Part shown: positions 16,612 through 25,132 of the stretch, in pieces
Numbering within the stretch: position 1 is the first letter of the stretch
How the letters are laid out: each line of letters begins with the position of its first letter
From: Mycolicibacterium pulveris
Lineage (GTDB): Bacteria; Actinomycetota; Actinomycetes; Mycobacteriales; Mycobacteriaceae
Length of the DNA: 64,000 bases
NCBI RefSeq assembly: GCF_010725725.1
Contig: NZ_AP022599.1
Coordinates: 62,001 to 126,000 of the forward strand
Direction of reading: 5' to 3'
Program-made: the position numbers and the translations under genes
Notes under the pieces: generated by a model
Told to the model about the DNA's origin: nothing
Databases searched by the model: none
What the model saw: only the letters and a program-made list of their open reading frames with translations

Positions 16612-17361
16612 ATGGCCGTCAATCTGCGCGGGGTGACCACGGTTCTGCTGCCCGGTACCGGCTCCGACGACAACTACATCTATCGGGCGTTCGCGGGTGC
16701 CCTGCGCGAGGCGGGCGCGGTGCTGGTCACCCCGGCGCCGCGACCGGAACGGCTGGTGGAGGGCTATCGCGACGCGCTGGACGACGCCGCGCGGGCCGGT
16801 GCGATCGCCGTCGGCGGGGTCTCCATCGGCGCCGCGGTGGCCACCGAGTGGGCGCTGCGGCATCCGGGTCAGACCGTCGCCGTGCTGGCCGCGCTGCCCG
16901 CGTGGACGGGTTCGCCCGACACGGCGCCGGCCGCCATGGCCGCTCGCCATTCCGCACAGTTGCTGCGCGAGCAGGGCCTCGACTCGGCCACCGCGACGAT
17001 GCGGGCGTCGAGCCCGCAGTGGCTGGCCGACGAACTGGCCCGGTCGTGGGCCGGGCAGTGGCCGGCGCTGCCCGACGCGATGGAGGAGGCCACCCGCTAT
17101 GTCGCACCGACCTGCGAGGCGCTGGCGACGCTCGCCGTGCCGATGGGGGTCGTCGCGGCCACCGACGACCCCGTCCATCCGATCGAGGTCGCCAGGCAAT
17201 GGGTCGCGGCGGCGCCGCGGGCGGCGCTGCGCACCGTCACGCTCGACGCGATGGGCGCCGACCCGGCGGTGCTCGGCGCCGCGTGTGTCGCCGCGCTACA
17301 AGCGTGCGATTTCGGTGCGCTACGTCGCGGTGAGCGCGACCGCGGGCACCGAAATCGCTAG
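16612..17361 (+). CDS. Alpha/beta-hydrolase-fold protein (Rv2695 type)
   Basis: The 249-residue protein has an alpha/beta-hydrolase layout: LLPGTGSDDNYIYRAF (an oxyanion-like loop), the nucleophile elbow GVSIGA near 68-73, and a late acid in AATDDPVHP with a conserved His nearby. It corresponds to Rv2695 (235 aa). The substrate is unknown. The last 18 or so residues are encoded by a palindromic repeat (17306-17358), which explains the odd Arg-rich C-terminus. Its stop overlaps the convergent DUF3710 gene stop by a few bases. Confidence 0.78.
   Translation: MAVNLRGVTTVLLPGTGSDDNYIYRAFAGALREAGAVLVTPAPRPERLVEGYRDALDDAARAGAIAVGGVSIGAAVATEWALRHPGQTVAVLAALPAWTGSPDTAPAAMAARHSAQLLREQGLDSATATMRASSPQWLADELARSWAGQWPALPDAMEEATRYVAPTCEALATLAVPMGVVAATDDPVHPIEVARQWVAAAPRAALRTVTLDAMGADPAVLGAACVAALQACDFGALRRGERDRGHRNR
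17306..17358. repeat. Palindromic repeat, copy 1 (terminator-like)
   Basis: GCGATTTCGGTGC (17306-17318) and GCACCGAAATCGC (17346-17358) pair perfectly over 13 bases, with an inner CGCGGT/ACCGCG stem. It lies at the junction of two convergent genes and forms the 3' coding end of the hydrolase. A related copy lies at 20228-20278. Both probably act as bidirectional terminators. Confidence 0.75.
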
Positions 17362-18104
17362 CCGCCGGTGATCGTGCGCAGCTGCTGCATGGCCGAGCCC
17401 TGCTCGCTGCGGCGCGCGGCCGGTGCGGGCGGCGGCTGCTGACCGGCCTGCTGCGCCTGCTGGGCGGCGGCCTGCTGCGCGGCGGCGCGCAGCTGTTCAG
17501 CCATCGGCCCGGGAAGCTCGATGGTCAACGGGGTACGCACCGGCATCGGGGTACTGCCGCGGCGAACCACGGTGTCGGCCAAGGCATTTCGTGCCTCTTC
17601 GGCGAGCGCATCGATGTGCTGCTGGGGGCCGTTGACGACACAGCGGATCATCCATCGATACCCGTCGACGCCGATGAAGCGCACCACACCGGCCTGGCCC
17701 TGATCACCCGCCGCGACGCCGACGACCTCGCGACCCCACGGGCCGTCCTGGATGCTCACCGTGGGGACGTCCTTGCGCAGTGACTCGGCCAGTTCGGCGG
17801 CGACCTCGCGCCACAGCCCCGTCGACTTCGGCGCCGCGTACGCGGCGATGGTGAACCGGCCGTGCGGCGTGACCACCCAGACAGCGCTGGGCACCCCCTG
17901 CGGGCTGAGCTCCACCTGGACCTGGCCCGCCTCGGGCATCGGGATCAGCACCGAGCCCAGATCCAGCCGACCCACCGTGGCGACCGACGGGTCGTCGAAA
18001 TCGTCGATGTCGAACGGGCCTTCGAGCTCGTCGTCGGTGCCGCCAGGCGCCGCGGCAACCTCGTCGGGGGTGCCGTCGTCGTTGTCTCGTCTACCTAATG
18101 CCAT
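17358..18104 (-). CDS. DUF3710 protein (Rv2696c type)
   Basis: The 248-residue protein has an acidic N-terminus (about 1-40, DDEL...DIDDFDDP), a DUF3710 core (LDLGSVLIPMPEAGQVQVEL, GRFTIAAYAAPKSTGLW, DGPWGREVVG, VDGYRWMIRCVVNGP) and a Gln/Ala-rich tail near 205-235. The ATG at 18104 overlaps the dut stop (TGATG), so it is coupled to dut, as in M. tuberculosis. It is predicted cytoplasmic. The function is unknown; the constant linkage to dut suggests a link with nucleotide or DNA metabolism, which is inference. Confidence 0.83.
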   Translation of the reverse strand: MALGRRDNDDGTPDEVAAAPGGTDDELEGPFDIDDFDDPSVATVGRLDLGSVLIPMPEAGQVQVELSPQGVPSAVWVVTPHGRFTIAAYAAPKSTGLWREVAAELAESLRKDVPTVSIQDGPWGREVVGVAAGDQGQAGVVRFIGVDGYRWMIRCVVNGPQQHIDALAEEARNALADTVVRRGSTPMPVRTPLTIELPGPMAEQLRAAAQQAAAQQAQQAGQQPPPAPAARRSEQGSAMQQLRTITGG

Positions 18105-18568
18105 CACAAACTCGCATGTCCGCCGGAGGAACCGTGGCCACCGTCGCCACGGGAAGTGTCAGCAAGGCCTGCCTCGTCGAAAGACGTCACCTCCACCAGC
18201 TCGGGCAGTTCGACGCGCTGCACGAGCAACTGGGCGATCCGGTCTCCACGGTGCACGATGATCGGCGCCTGCGGGTCGAGGTTGATCAGCGCCACCTTGA
18301 TCTCACCGCGGTAGCCGGCGTCAATGGTACCCGGGCTGTTCACAATCGAAAGCCCAACGCGGGCAGCCAAACCCGACCGGGGGTGGACCAGGCCGACCAT
18401 CCCGTGCGGGATGGCGACCGCGATGCCGGTCGGCACGAGAGCCCGCTGACCGGGCGCCAGCTCGACATCGACCGCGCTGTAGAGGTCGACGCCGGCGTCG
18501 CCGTCATGGGCGCGGCTGGGCATCGGCAGATCAGGGTCCAGTCGCACGACGGCCAGAGTGGTGGACAC
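18104..18568 (-). CDS. dut: dUTP diphosphatase
   Basis: The 154-residue trimeric dUTPase hydrolyses dUTP to dUMP and pyrophosphate, keeping uracil out of DNA and supplying dTMP synthesis. Family motifs are present: [11 protein letters not shown] (motif 1), [13 protein letters not shown] (2), [14 protein letters not shown] (3, with the catalytic Asp), RGDRIAQLL (4) and the flexible C-terminal [12 protein letters not shown] (5), which closes over the active site. The GTG at 18568 gives exactly the M. tuberculosis length; a longer frame to 18613 is possible but would overlap the divergent gene. It is followed by the coupled DUF3710 gene. Confidence 0.95.
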   Translation of the reverse strand: MSTTLAVVRLDPDLPMPSRAHDGDAGVDLYSAVDVELAPGQRALVPTGIAVAIPHGMVGLVHPRSGLAARVGLSIVNSPGTIDAGYRGEIKVALINLDPQAPIIVHRGDRIAQLLVQRVELPELVEVTSFDEAGLADTSRGDGGHGSSGGHASL

Positions 18569-18593
18569 GACGTCAGAGATTACCCTTGGCCGC

Positions 18594-19076
18594 GTGTCGG
18601 ACACGCGTGCCACGTCGCAAACCGTTCGCTACCGAGAACGGTTGTGGGTGCCTTGGTGGTGGTGGCCGCCGGGCCTCGGGCTGGGCGCGCTGCTGGCCCT
18701 CGAGGTCAACCAGGGCATCCCGAACCTGCCGAACTGGGCGCCGTTCGCGGTGCTGCTGCCGGTCGCGGTCGTCGTATTGCTGTGGCTCGGCAAGACCGAG
18801 GTGCGCGTGGTCAGCAGCGCCGACGACACCGAGCTGTGGGTGGGCGCAGCGCACCTGCCGATGAGCGTGGTGTCGCGCATGGCTGAAGTGCCGCGCAGCG
18901 CCAAGTCCGCGGCGTTGGGCCGCCAGCTCGACCCGGCGGCCTTCGTCATGCACCGGGCCTGGGTGGGCCCGATGGTTCTTCTGGTTCTCGATGATCCCGA
19001 CGATCCCACGCCCTATTGGCTGGTGAGCTGTCGTCATCCGGATCGTGTTCTGTCCGCCTTGCGCGGATCGCAGTAG
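18594..19076 (+). CDS. DUF3093 membrane protein (Rv2698 type)
   Basis: The 160-residue protein starts at GTG ([20 protein letters not shown]), has two membrane helices (about 20-70, after the WWWWP stretch) and a C-terminal domain with [16 protein letters not shown] and ending near [16 protein letters not shown]. It matches the Rv2698 family and is about the same length. It is divergent from dut. Members are conserved in mycobacteria, and the function is not known. Ribosome-binding sequence upstream of the GTG is weak. Confidence 0.82.
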   Translation: MSDTRATSQTVRYRERLWVPWWWWPPGLGLGALLALEVNQGIPNLPNWAPFAVLLPVAVVVLLWLGKTEVRVVSSADDTELWVGAAHLPMSVVSRMAEVPRSAKSAALGRQLDPAAFVMHRAWVGPMVLLVLDDPDDPTPYWLVSCRHPDRVLSALRGSQ

Positions 19077-19099
19077 TTCCGCCCCCCTGGTCGCACCGG

Positions 19100-19402
19100 T
19101 CAGGCCGCGCAGTCGGTGCAGAGCATCACGCCGTTCTTCTCGCTGGCCAGTCGGCTGCGGTGGTGCACAAGGAAGCAGCTGGAGCAGGTGAACTCGTCGG
19201 CCTGCTTCGGAATGACGCGCACGGACAGTTCCTCGCCGGAGAGGTCAGCGCCTGGCAGCTCGAAGGACTCAGCGGACTCCGACTCGTCGACGTCGACGAC
19301 CGCCGACTGGGCCTCGTTGCGCCGCGCCTTCAGCTCCTCGAGTGAATCTTCTGAGACATCATCGGTCTCAGTTCGCCGTGGGGCGTCGTAATCGGTAGCC
19401 AT
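19100..19402 (-). CDS. DUF4193 zinc-ribbon-like protein
   Basis: The 100-residue acidic protein (MATDYDAPRRTETDD...) has a C-terminal Cys pattern, FTCSSCFLVHHRSRL and MLCTDCAA, that can bind one zinc ion. It matches the DUF4193 family (Rv2699c). An AGGGGA box precedes the ATG. It is divergent from cei and shares with it an intergenic region that contains a consensus Crp site. The function is unknown; the size and acidic, Cys4 form resemble RNA-polymerase-binding proteins of actinobacteria, which is only a suggestion. Confidence 0.83.
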   Translation of the reverse strand: MATDYDAPRRTETDDVSEDSLEELKARRNEAQSAVVDVDESESAESFELPGADLSGEELSVRVIPKQADEFTCSSCFLVHHRSRLASEKNGVMLCTDCAA

Positions 19403-19495
19403 TTCGTCCCCTCCGATAAACGTTGCAGCAAGGCTTTGTACCAGCGTCGAACGCATCCACCAAATGATTCGTGCCCGGAATGACACACGTTCCAC

Positions 19496-19511
19496 TGTGA
19501 TTTACATCACA
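19496..19511. promoter_or_regulatory. Crp/cAMP-receptor binding site
   Basis: TGTGATTTACATCACA is a perfect TGTGA-N6-TCACA palindrome and fits the mycobacterial Crp (Rv3676) consensus. It lies between the divergent DUF4193 and cei genes, about 54 bases before the cei start and about 94 bases before the DUF4193 start. Confidence 0.75.
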
Positions 19512-19532
19512 TTCCAGGAGGCGCCGCTCGAG

Positions 19533-19560
19533 GCACTCTAGACCACTGCCTCTAGAGTGC
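19533..19560. promoter_or_regulatory. Perfect inverted repeat abutting the cei start
   Basis: GCACTCTAGA (19533-19542) and TCTAGAGTGC (19551-19560) form a perfect ten-base stem with an eight-base loop. It ends four bases before the GTG start of cei, so it covers the ribosome-binding region. It may be an operator or an mRNA hairpin that limits translation. Confidence 0.55.
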
Positions 19561-19564
19561 AGGC

Positions 19565-20224
19565 GTGGTCGCGCAAATCACCGAGGGCACCGCGTTCGAC
19601 AGGCACGGACGCCCGTTTCGTCGACGCCACTACGCGCCGGCTATCGCGATGTTCGTCGCGTTGGCGGTCGTGACGATGGTGGTCTGGGTCATCGCGCTGA
19701 ACCGGCCGCCAGACGTCCGCGAGGCGACCGTGTGCAACCCGCCGCCGGTGTCGACGGATCCCGACGCGCCCCCGCCCCCGCCGCTGGGCGTGCAGGTGTC
19801 GCGTTCGGAGATGACCGAGGTGGCGCCCGCCAAGCTCGCCGACACCAAGATCCGGGTGCTCAACGCCAGCGGCCAGGGCGGGCAGGCCGCCGAGGTGGCC
19901 AGCGACCTGCGCGACCTGGGCTTTGCCGACCCCACCGCGGAGAACGACTCGATTTACGCGTCCACCCGGCTCGCCTGCCACGGCCAGATCAGGTTCGGGC
20001 CCGCCGGACGGGCCGCGGCCGCCGCGGTCTGGCTGGTTGCGCCGTGCACCGAGTTGTTCCAGGACGAGCGCCCCGACGACACCGTCGACCTGGCGCTTGG
20101 GACCGAGTTCACCGAGCTCAGCACCGGCGACGACATCCAGGCGATGCTGGCCAGCCTGCGCCCGGACGCCACCCAGCCGGCCGATTCGTCGCTGCTGTCC
20201 AAGATCCACACCGCGGCCTGCTGA
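19565..20224 (+). CDS. cei: Cell envelope integrity protein Cei
   Basis: The 219-residue protein has a short cytoplasmic N-terminus, one membrane anchor at about 21-45 (APAIAMFVALAVVTMVVWVI), a proline-rich linker and an extracytoplasmic LytR_C-type domain (IRVLNASGQGGQAAEVASDL). It corresponds to Rv2700 (cei), needed for envelope integrity and virulence in M. tuberculosis. The start is the GTG at 19565, directly after a ten-base inverted repeat. A Crp site upstream suggests cAMP control. Two Cys pairs (CHGQ and PCTE) could form a disulfide in the exported domain. Confidence 0.87.
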   Translation: MVAQITEGTAFDRHGRPFRRRHYAPAIAMFVALAVVTMVVWVIALNRPPDVREATVCNPPPVSTDPDAPPPPPLGVQVSRSEMTEVAPAKLADTKIRVLNASGQGGQAAEVASDLRDLGFADPTAENDSIYASTRLACHGQIRFGPAGRAAAAAVWLVAPCTELFQDERPDDTVDLALGTEFTELSTGDDIQAMLASLRPDATQPADSSLLSKIHTAAC

Positions 20225-20227
20225 CAG

Positions 20228-20278
20228 CGGTTTCGGCGTCGTTTGTCACGCTCAGCGTGACCAAACGCACCGAAATCC
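20228..20278. repeat. Palindromic repeat, copy 2 (terminator-like)
   Basis: The outer arms (GGTTTCGGCGTCGTTTG and CAAACGCACCGAAATCC) pair imperfectly, and the inner TCACGCT/AGCGTGA arms (20246-20260) pair perfectly. It fills the gap between the convergent cei and suhB genes. It shares the TTTCGG...CCGAAATC arms with the copy at 17306-17358. Confidence 0.7.
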
Positions 20279-21127
20279 CTACGCGAGGCCCAGCGCGGCG
20301 CTGAGCGCGTCGGCGACGCCGGGCGCACAGGCCATGATCATCCCCCCGGGTTGTTCGGCCCCGAGATCCACCGGCGGCAGCCGCACAGTCGCGCCGGCTT
20401 CCGCGGCGATCAGCGCACCTGCGGCCCAGTCCCACAACTGCACGCCCTCTTCGTAGTAGGCGTCGAGTTGTCCCGCGGCCACCATGCACAGATCGAGGGC
20501 GCACGAGCCGATGCGCCGCACGTCGCGCACCGCGGGCACGATCGTGGCGAGCATCTCGGCCTGCCGTCGCCGATGCTCGGCGTCGTAGGCAAATCCGGTG
20601 CCCACCAACGACATTGACAGCTCGGTGGCACCACTGCACCGAAGCGCGCTCGTCACGCCGCCACGCTGCAGCCGTGCCCCGTGACCGACCGCGGCCGAGT
20701 ACAGCGCGCCGGTGGGCACGTCAGCGACCGCGCCCGCCACCGACGCGCCGTCACGCTGCACAGCGACCGACACCGCGTACGCCTCGATCCCGTAGACGAA
20801 GTTCACCGTTCCGTCGATGGGATCGAGCACCCAGGTGAGCTGCCCCGCCGACACGGCGGGCGTACCGCCTTCCTCCTCGCCGAGGACCGGCTCGCCGGGA
20901 CGCAGCACCGCCAAGCGTTCCCGCAGCAGCCGTTCGGTCTCGGTGTCGACGACGGTGACGGGATCGGTCGGGGTGCTCTTGGCCTGTACGGCCGACGCGG
21001 TGTCGGGCTGAGCGGCCGTGTCGCCGAACACCTCGGCCCGGCGCCGCGACACGAATGCCGCTGCCTCGCCTGCCAGTTGTTCGGCGACCGAGCGCAACTG
21101 CACCGGGTCGGAGTTGTTTTCGGTCAC
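20279..21127 (-). CDS. suhB: Inositol-1-monophosphatase family protein
   Basis: The 282-residue enzyme has the magnesium-binding signature DPIDGTVNFVYG, an upstream EEEGG and the C-terminal WDWAAGALIAAEAGA motif of the inositol monophosphatase superfamily. It corresponds to Rv2701c (suhB, 290 aa), which dephosphorylates inositol-1-phosphate for phosphatidylinositol and mycothiol synthesis in mycobacteria. Its 3' end faces the cei gene across a palindromic repeat. It is divergent from ppgK, with 106 bases between them. Confidence 0.92.
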   Translation of the reverse strand: MTENNSDPVQLRSVAEQLAGEAAAFVSRRRAEVFGDTAAQPDTASAVQAKSTPTDPVTVVDTETERLLRERLAVLRPGEPVLGEEEGGTPAVSAGQLTWVLDPIDGTVNFVYGIEAYAVSVAVQRDGASVAGAVADVPTGALYSAAVGHGARLQRGGVTSALRCSGATELSMSLVGTGFAYDAEHRRRQAEMLATIVPAVRDVRRIGSCALDLCMVAAGQLDAYYEEGVQLWDWAAGALIAAEAGATVRLPPVDLGAEQPGGMIMACAPGVADALSAALGLA

Positions 21128-21233
21128 ATCCCTATCGCAGCACAGTTGCTGTCACTCGACAGCGCCGCATGCGCTCTGCCGAGCCACTAAGGTGTGGGAA
21201 CGCACGAACAGCCGGCCTCGTAGAGGAGCGCCA

Positions 21234-22043
21234 ATGACCGCCACCGATTCCCCAACCGCCGAACCGTCGACCAACGGAGGAAAGCCCCGTCGCGGCTTCG
21301 GAGTCGACGTCGGCGGCAGCGGTGTGAAGGGCGGCATCGTCGACCTCGACACCGGTGCGCTGATCGGTGAACGGTTCAAGATCGCCACGCCGCAACCCGC
21401 GACCCCCGACGCGGTCGCCACGACGATCGCCGCGGTGGTGCGCGAATTCGGCTGGACCGAGCGGGTCGGCGTCACCTACCCGGGCGTGGTGGTCGACGGC
21501 ATCGTGCACACCGCCGCCAACGTCGACAAGGCCTGGATCGGCGTCAACGCGCGCGACGTCATCGGCGCCCATCTCGACGGCCAGCCCGTCACCGTGCTCA
21601 ACGACGCCGACGCCGCGGGCCTGGCCGAGGAGAAGTACGGCGCAGGGCGCGACAACACCGGGGTGATCGTGTTGTTGACGTTCGGCACCGGCATCGGTTC
21701 CGCGGTGATCCACAACGGCGCGCTGCTGCCCAACACCGAGTTCGGCCACCTCGAGGTCGGTGGTAAGGAAGCCGAGCATCGGGCGGCGTCCTCGGTGAAG
21801 GAGAACAAGGGCTGGAGTTACGAGCGCTGGACCCGCGAGGTGACGAAGGTGCTGGTCGCCATCGAGAACGCGATCTGGCCGGACTTGTTCATCGCGGGCG
21901 GCGGGATCAGCCGCAAAGCCGACAAGTGGATTCCGCTGCTGCAGAACCGCACCCCGGTGGTGGCGGCCTCGCTGCGGAACACCGCGGGCATCGTCGGCGC
22001 CGCGATGGCCGCTGAGGTCGACATCACAGCTACCGCCCAGTAG
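21234..22043 (+). CDS. ppgK: Polyphosphate glucokinase
   Basis: The 269-residue ROK-family kinase phosphorylates glucose using inorganic polyphosphate or ATP. The phosphate-binding loop GVDVGGSGVKGG is near the N-terminus (after about 20 residues of flexible sequence), the catalytic Asp is in LNDADAAGLAE, and LTFGTGIGSAV and FIAGGGISR follow. It matches Rv2702 (265 aa). A GAGGAG box precedes the ATG at 21234. It is divergent from suhB and followed by sigA on the same strand, as in M. tuberculosis. Confidence 0.94.
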   Translation: MTATDSPTAEPSTNGGKPRRGFGVDVGGSGVKGGIVDLDTGALIGERFKIATPQPATPDAVATTIAAVVREFGWTERVGVTYPGVVVDGIVHTAANVDKAWIGVNARDVIGAHLDGQPVTVLNDADAAGLAEEKYGAGRDNTGVIVLLTFGTGIGSAVIHNGALLPNTEFGHLEVGGKEAEHRAASSVKENKGWSYERWTREVTKVLVAIENAIWPDLFIAGGGISRKADKWIPLLQNRTPVVAASLRNTAGIVGAAMAAEVDITATAQ

Positions 22044-22099
22044 GCGCGCCCGACGAGGGTGAATTTGCCGCTCAGGACGGCTGCCTCCGACAGTGTCGT

Positions 22100-22105
22100 T
22101 ACAAT
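22100..22105 (+). promoter_or_regulatory. Candidate -10 element of sigA
   Basis: TACAAT, preceded by GTCGT, lies 142 bases before the chosen sigA start in the 203-base gap after ppgK. No -35 element at the usual 16-18-base spacing is evident. The assignment is tentative. Confidence 0.35.
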
Positions 22106-22246
22106 GGTCGACGGCGGCCGCATACCGGATAGCGGCGAGATCAACCGCCAATATTCGACAGCCAACGCTCTTCGATGGTGCACGCATCCCCGCGCTTCGC
22201 GCGGAGCCTCGCCAGCGAAGAAGAGATGCGAGACGAAAGGGTGTAC

Positions 22247-23770
22247 GTGGCAGCGACAAAGGCAAGCCCGGCAACCGACGAGCCGGTAAAGCGCACCGCT
22301 ACCAAGACCCCCGCCAAGAAGGCCTCGACGGCGAAGTCCAGTACCGGGGCAGCGAAGAAGGCAGCCCACAGTTCGCCGCCGGCCAAGAAGGCCACGAAGT
22401 CCAAGAGCCGCACGTCGACCACGTCGGCCAAGACGGCCAAAGCCGCCCCCGCCAAGGCCGCCAAGGCGAAGCCGGCGTCCAGGTCAGCCAAGACCAAGTC
22501 CGGCGCCTCGACCACACGCAGTCGCGCCAAGAAGGCCACCGCGGCGGAGACCAAGGTCGACGACGTCGCCGCCGAGGATGTCGAGACCACCGAAGACCTT
22601 GACGTCGAGCCCGGCGAGGATCTCGAGGTAGAGGTCGACGCCGCCGACCTCGAACTCGACGACCTCGAGGCCGACGACACCGAGGAAGCCGCGCCCGCCG
22701 CCGAAGCCGCCGACGACGAATCCAGCGACGACGAGGACGAGGAGGAGATCGCCGAGCCGTCGGAGAAGGACAAGGCGTCGGGTGATTTCGTCTGGGACGA
22801 AGAGGAATCCGAGGCGCTGCGGCAGGCGCGCAAGGACGCCGAGCTGACCGCCTCGGCGGACTCGGTGCGCGCCTACCTCAAGCAGATCGGCAAGGTGGCG
22901 CTGCTCAACGCCGAGGAAGAAGTCGAGCTCGCCAAGCGCATCGAGGCCGGCCTGTACGCGACGCAGCTGATGGCCGAGTACGCCGAGAAGGGCGAGAAGC
23001 TCACCACCGCGCAGCGCCGCGACATGATGTGGATCTGTCGCGACGGGGATCGCGCGAAAAACCATCTGCTGGAAGCGAACCTGCGTCTGGTGGTGTCGCT
23101 GGCCAAGCGTTACACCGGTCGCGGCATGGCGTTCCTGGACCTCATCCAGGAGGGCAACCTCGGCCTGATCCGCGCGGTGGAGAAGTTCGACTACACCAAG
23201 GGCTACAAGTTCTCCACCTATGCCACGTGGTGGATCCGCCAGGCGATCACCCGCGCGATGGCCGACCAGGCCCGCACCATCCGCATTCCGGTGCACATGG
23301 TCGAGGTGATCAACAAGCTCGGCCGCATCCAGCGCGAGCTGCTGCAGGACCTGGGCCGCGAGCCCACGCCCGAAGAGCTGGCCAAGGAGATGGACATCAC
23401 GCCGGAGAAGGTGCTGGAGATCCAGCAGTACGCGCGTGAGCCGATCTCGCTGGACCAGACCATCGGCGACGAGGGCGATTCGCAGCTGGGCGATTTCATC
23501 GAGGACTCCGAGGCCGTGGTGGCCGTGGACGCGGTGAGCTTCACGCTGCTGCAGGATCAGCTGCAGTCGGTGCTGGAGACGCTGTCCGAGCGGGAGGCCG
23601 GCGTGGTGCGGCTGCGGTTCGGACTCACCGACGGCCAGCCCCGCACGCTCGACGAGATCGGTCAGGTCTACGGCGTAACCCGCGAGCGGATCCGCCAGAT
23701 CGAGTCCAAGACCATGAGCAAGCTGCGCCACCCGAGCCGTTCGCAGGTACTGCGCGACTACCTGGACTGA
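22247..23770 (+). CDS. sigA: Principal RNA polymerase sigma factor SigA
   Basis: The 507-residue sigma-70 protein directs transcription of housekeeping genes. The first roughly 95 residues are Lys/Ala-rich and 95-180 are acidic (a region 1.1 variant). Region 1.2 begins [20 protein letters not shown]. Region 2 includes [18 protein letters not shown] and [14 protein letters not shown] (-10 recognition), region 3 follows, and region 4 holds [20 protein letters not shown] (-35 recognition). The GTG at 22247 follows GAAAGG by seven bases; a second GTG at 22241 is too close to it. Only the linker length differs from M. tuberculosis SigA (528 aa). Confidence 0.97.
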   Translation: MAATKASPATDEPVKRTATKTPAKKASTAKSSTGAAKKAAHSSPPAKKATKSKSRTSTTSAKTAKAAPAKAAKAKPASRSAKTKSGASTTRSRAKKATAAETKVDDVAAEDVETTEDLDVEPGEDLEVEVDAADLELDDLEADDTEEAAPAAEAADDESSDDEDEEEIAEPSEKDKASGDFVWDEEESEALRQARKDAELTASADSVRAYLKQIGKVALLNAEEEVELAKRIEAGLYATQLMAEYAEKGEKLTTAQRRDMMWICRDGDRAKNHLLEANLRLVVSLAKRYTGRGMAFLDLIQEGNLGLIRAVEKFDYTKGYKFSTYATWWIRQAITRAMADQARTIRIPVHMVEVINKLGRIQRELLQDLGREPTPEELAKEMDITPEKVLEIQQYAREPISLDQTIGDEGDSQLGDFIEDSEAVVAVDAVSFTLLQDQLQSVLETLSEREAGVVRLRFGLTDGQPRTLDEIGQVYGVTRERIRQIESKTMSKLRHPSRSQVLRDYLD

Positions 23771-23812
23771 GCGGCTTCGCGCCGGGTGACGCGACACGGG
23801 CCTCGCGGAAAC

Positions 23813-24595
23813 TCAGCGCTTCTTGTCGCGCACCTTGTACGTAGACGGCCAGGATTCGCGGGTCTCGTCGCCGGTCAACGGGGTGCCCTTGCTGCCGATC
23901 TTGATGTCGTAGGCCTCTTTGCCCGGCCCCGCCTCGCGGTTGGCGTGCTCGGTGGCCAGATACATCAACTGGTCGATCTCGGCTTCGGCGAACGCGACGA
24001 ACGTGGTCTTGCGGACGATGTCGTCGGCGCCTGAGGCGATGCGGTCGGGCAGTACCCGGGTCGCGAACGCGGCCCCGGCCAACAACACCGCCGGGATGAC
24101 CCAGTAGCAGACATAGGACAGCGGGGCGCCGCGATCGAGAATCGACGCGTCGCCGTCGACGATCGGCGGGATCGCCGCCGACACCGTCATGCCGGCGAAC
24201 GCCCCGACCCAGATCCACGTCAGCGTCGCGGTGACCTTCGCGAACAGATCGCTCTTGACGACGTGTGGTTGCTGTCCCGCTTCGGCGAACTCCCGCACGA
24301 ACGGCTTGCCGGTCAGCGCCCCGACGAGCGTCGTGAGGAGGGCCCCGAGGATGCTCAACGCCAGCACCCACTTGTGCTGGAGCGTCTCGCCGACCACGAA
24401 CGTCACCACGGTCAGCACGAGAAACGTCGTGAGAGCGCCTATTTCAAGTAAGCGGCCCGGTCCCCCACGCACTTGTCCGAGCGTGAAAGCCGCGACGGCC
24501 ACCGCCAGGGCGATCAGCACGGCGACGGCGAACGGGACGTTGCCGACGAGAACCCAGTAGACGATCCACGGCGCCAGGCCTAACAAAATGCCCAC
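23813..24595 (-). CDS. Integral membrane protein, unknown
   Basis: The 260-residue protein has about six membrane helices in its first 185 residues (for example APWIVYWVLVG, LLEIGALTTFLVLTVV, WVLALSILGALLTTLVGAL) and a soluble C-terminal tail of about 75 residues (ADDIVRKTTFVAFAEAEIDQ) ending in a basic KVRDKKR. No family is recognised. It replaces the Rv2704-Rv2706c genes that follow sigA in M. tuberculosis. Its ATG is at 24595 and it is followed by sigA convergently. It may be transcribed with the DUF952 gene just upstream (47-base gap). Confidence 0.6.
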   Translation of the reverse strand: MGILLGLAPWIVYWVLVGNVPFAVAVLIALAVAVAAFTLGQVRGGPGRLLEIGALTTFLVLTVVTFVVGETLQHKWVLALSILGALLTTLVGALTGKPFVREFAEAGQQPHVVKSDLFAKVTATLTWIWVGAFAGMTVSAAIPPIVDGDASILDRGAPLSYVCYWVIPAVLLAGAAFATRVLPDRIASGADDIVRKTTFVAFAEAEIDQLMYLATEHANREAGPGKEAYDIKIGSKGTPLTGDETRESWPSTYKVRDKKR

Positions 24596-24642
24596 GATTT
24601 GTAAGTGTACGTAGCGGGCGGCGGCCAGCTCTCGCGGACGTC

Positions 24643-25002
24643 CTACGGCCCGAGCGCGGCAAACCGTCCGGCGGCGTCCGGCAGGTATCGCGTGACGCTG
24701 ATCACAGCCTCGATGGGTAATGGGCCGTACAAATGTGGGAACTCCATCCCCGTTGGATCAGCGGGAACGCCGGGTTCCCAGCGAACCGGGGAGGACAGTC
24801 GTGCGGGGTCGATGCGCAGCAGCACCAGATCGGTGCGGCCGCCGTAGAGCCGGTTGGCCGGCAGATGCACCTGCTCGGGTGTCGACAGGTGCACGAAACC
24901 CGACGTCTCCAGCGAGGCCGGCCGGAGTTCGCCCCTGGGCTGTGCCGCCCGCCAGTCGTCGACGCTGCAGAGGTGGACCAGTGCGACGGGCCGCGATGAC
25001 AT
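24643..25002 (-). CDS. DUF952 family protein
   Basis: The 119-residue protein has the DUF952 pattern: LVHLCSVDDWRAA near the start, GFVHLSTPEQV, LVLLRIDPARL and FPHLYGPLPIEAVISV. This family is a small alpha/beta fold related to ADP-ribosyl-type folds, and its function is unknown. The ATG at 25002 is chosen over the longer frame because the upstream part overlaps the divergent DUF7455 promoter. It lies upstream of the membrane-protein gene on the same strand. Confidence 0.78.
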   Translation of the reverse strand: MSSRPVALVHLCSVDDWRAAQPRGELRPASLETSGFVHLSTPEQVHLPANRLYGGRTDLVLLRIDPARLSSPVRWEPGVPADPTGMEFPHLYGPLPIEAVISVTRYLPDAAGRFAALGP

Positions 25003-25132
25003 ATGGTCAGCCTGCCGCCTCCGCGGCGCGGCGTAACGGTGAGACGCGACACACCGGTAACCATTAGGGAACAACGCCGGAACCCAGAACGTCTGAGACA
25101 GTGGAAGCACGCGAAGCAATACGGAGGTCGCC

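Noticed and set aside
16477..17199. Reverse frame extending the OB-fold gene upstream
   Set aside because: It is the antisense of the alpha/beta-hydrolase gene. The ATG at 16476 has its own ribosome site and gives the family length.
22065..22105. Complete -35/-10 promoter of sigA
   Set aside because: TTGCCG is 29 bases from TACAAT, beyond normal spacing; only the -10 was kept at low confidence.
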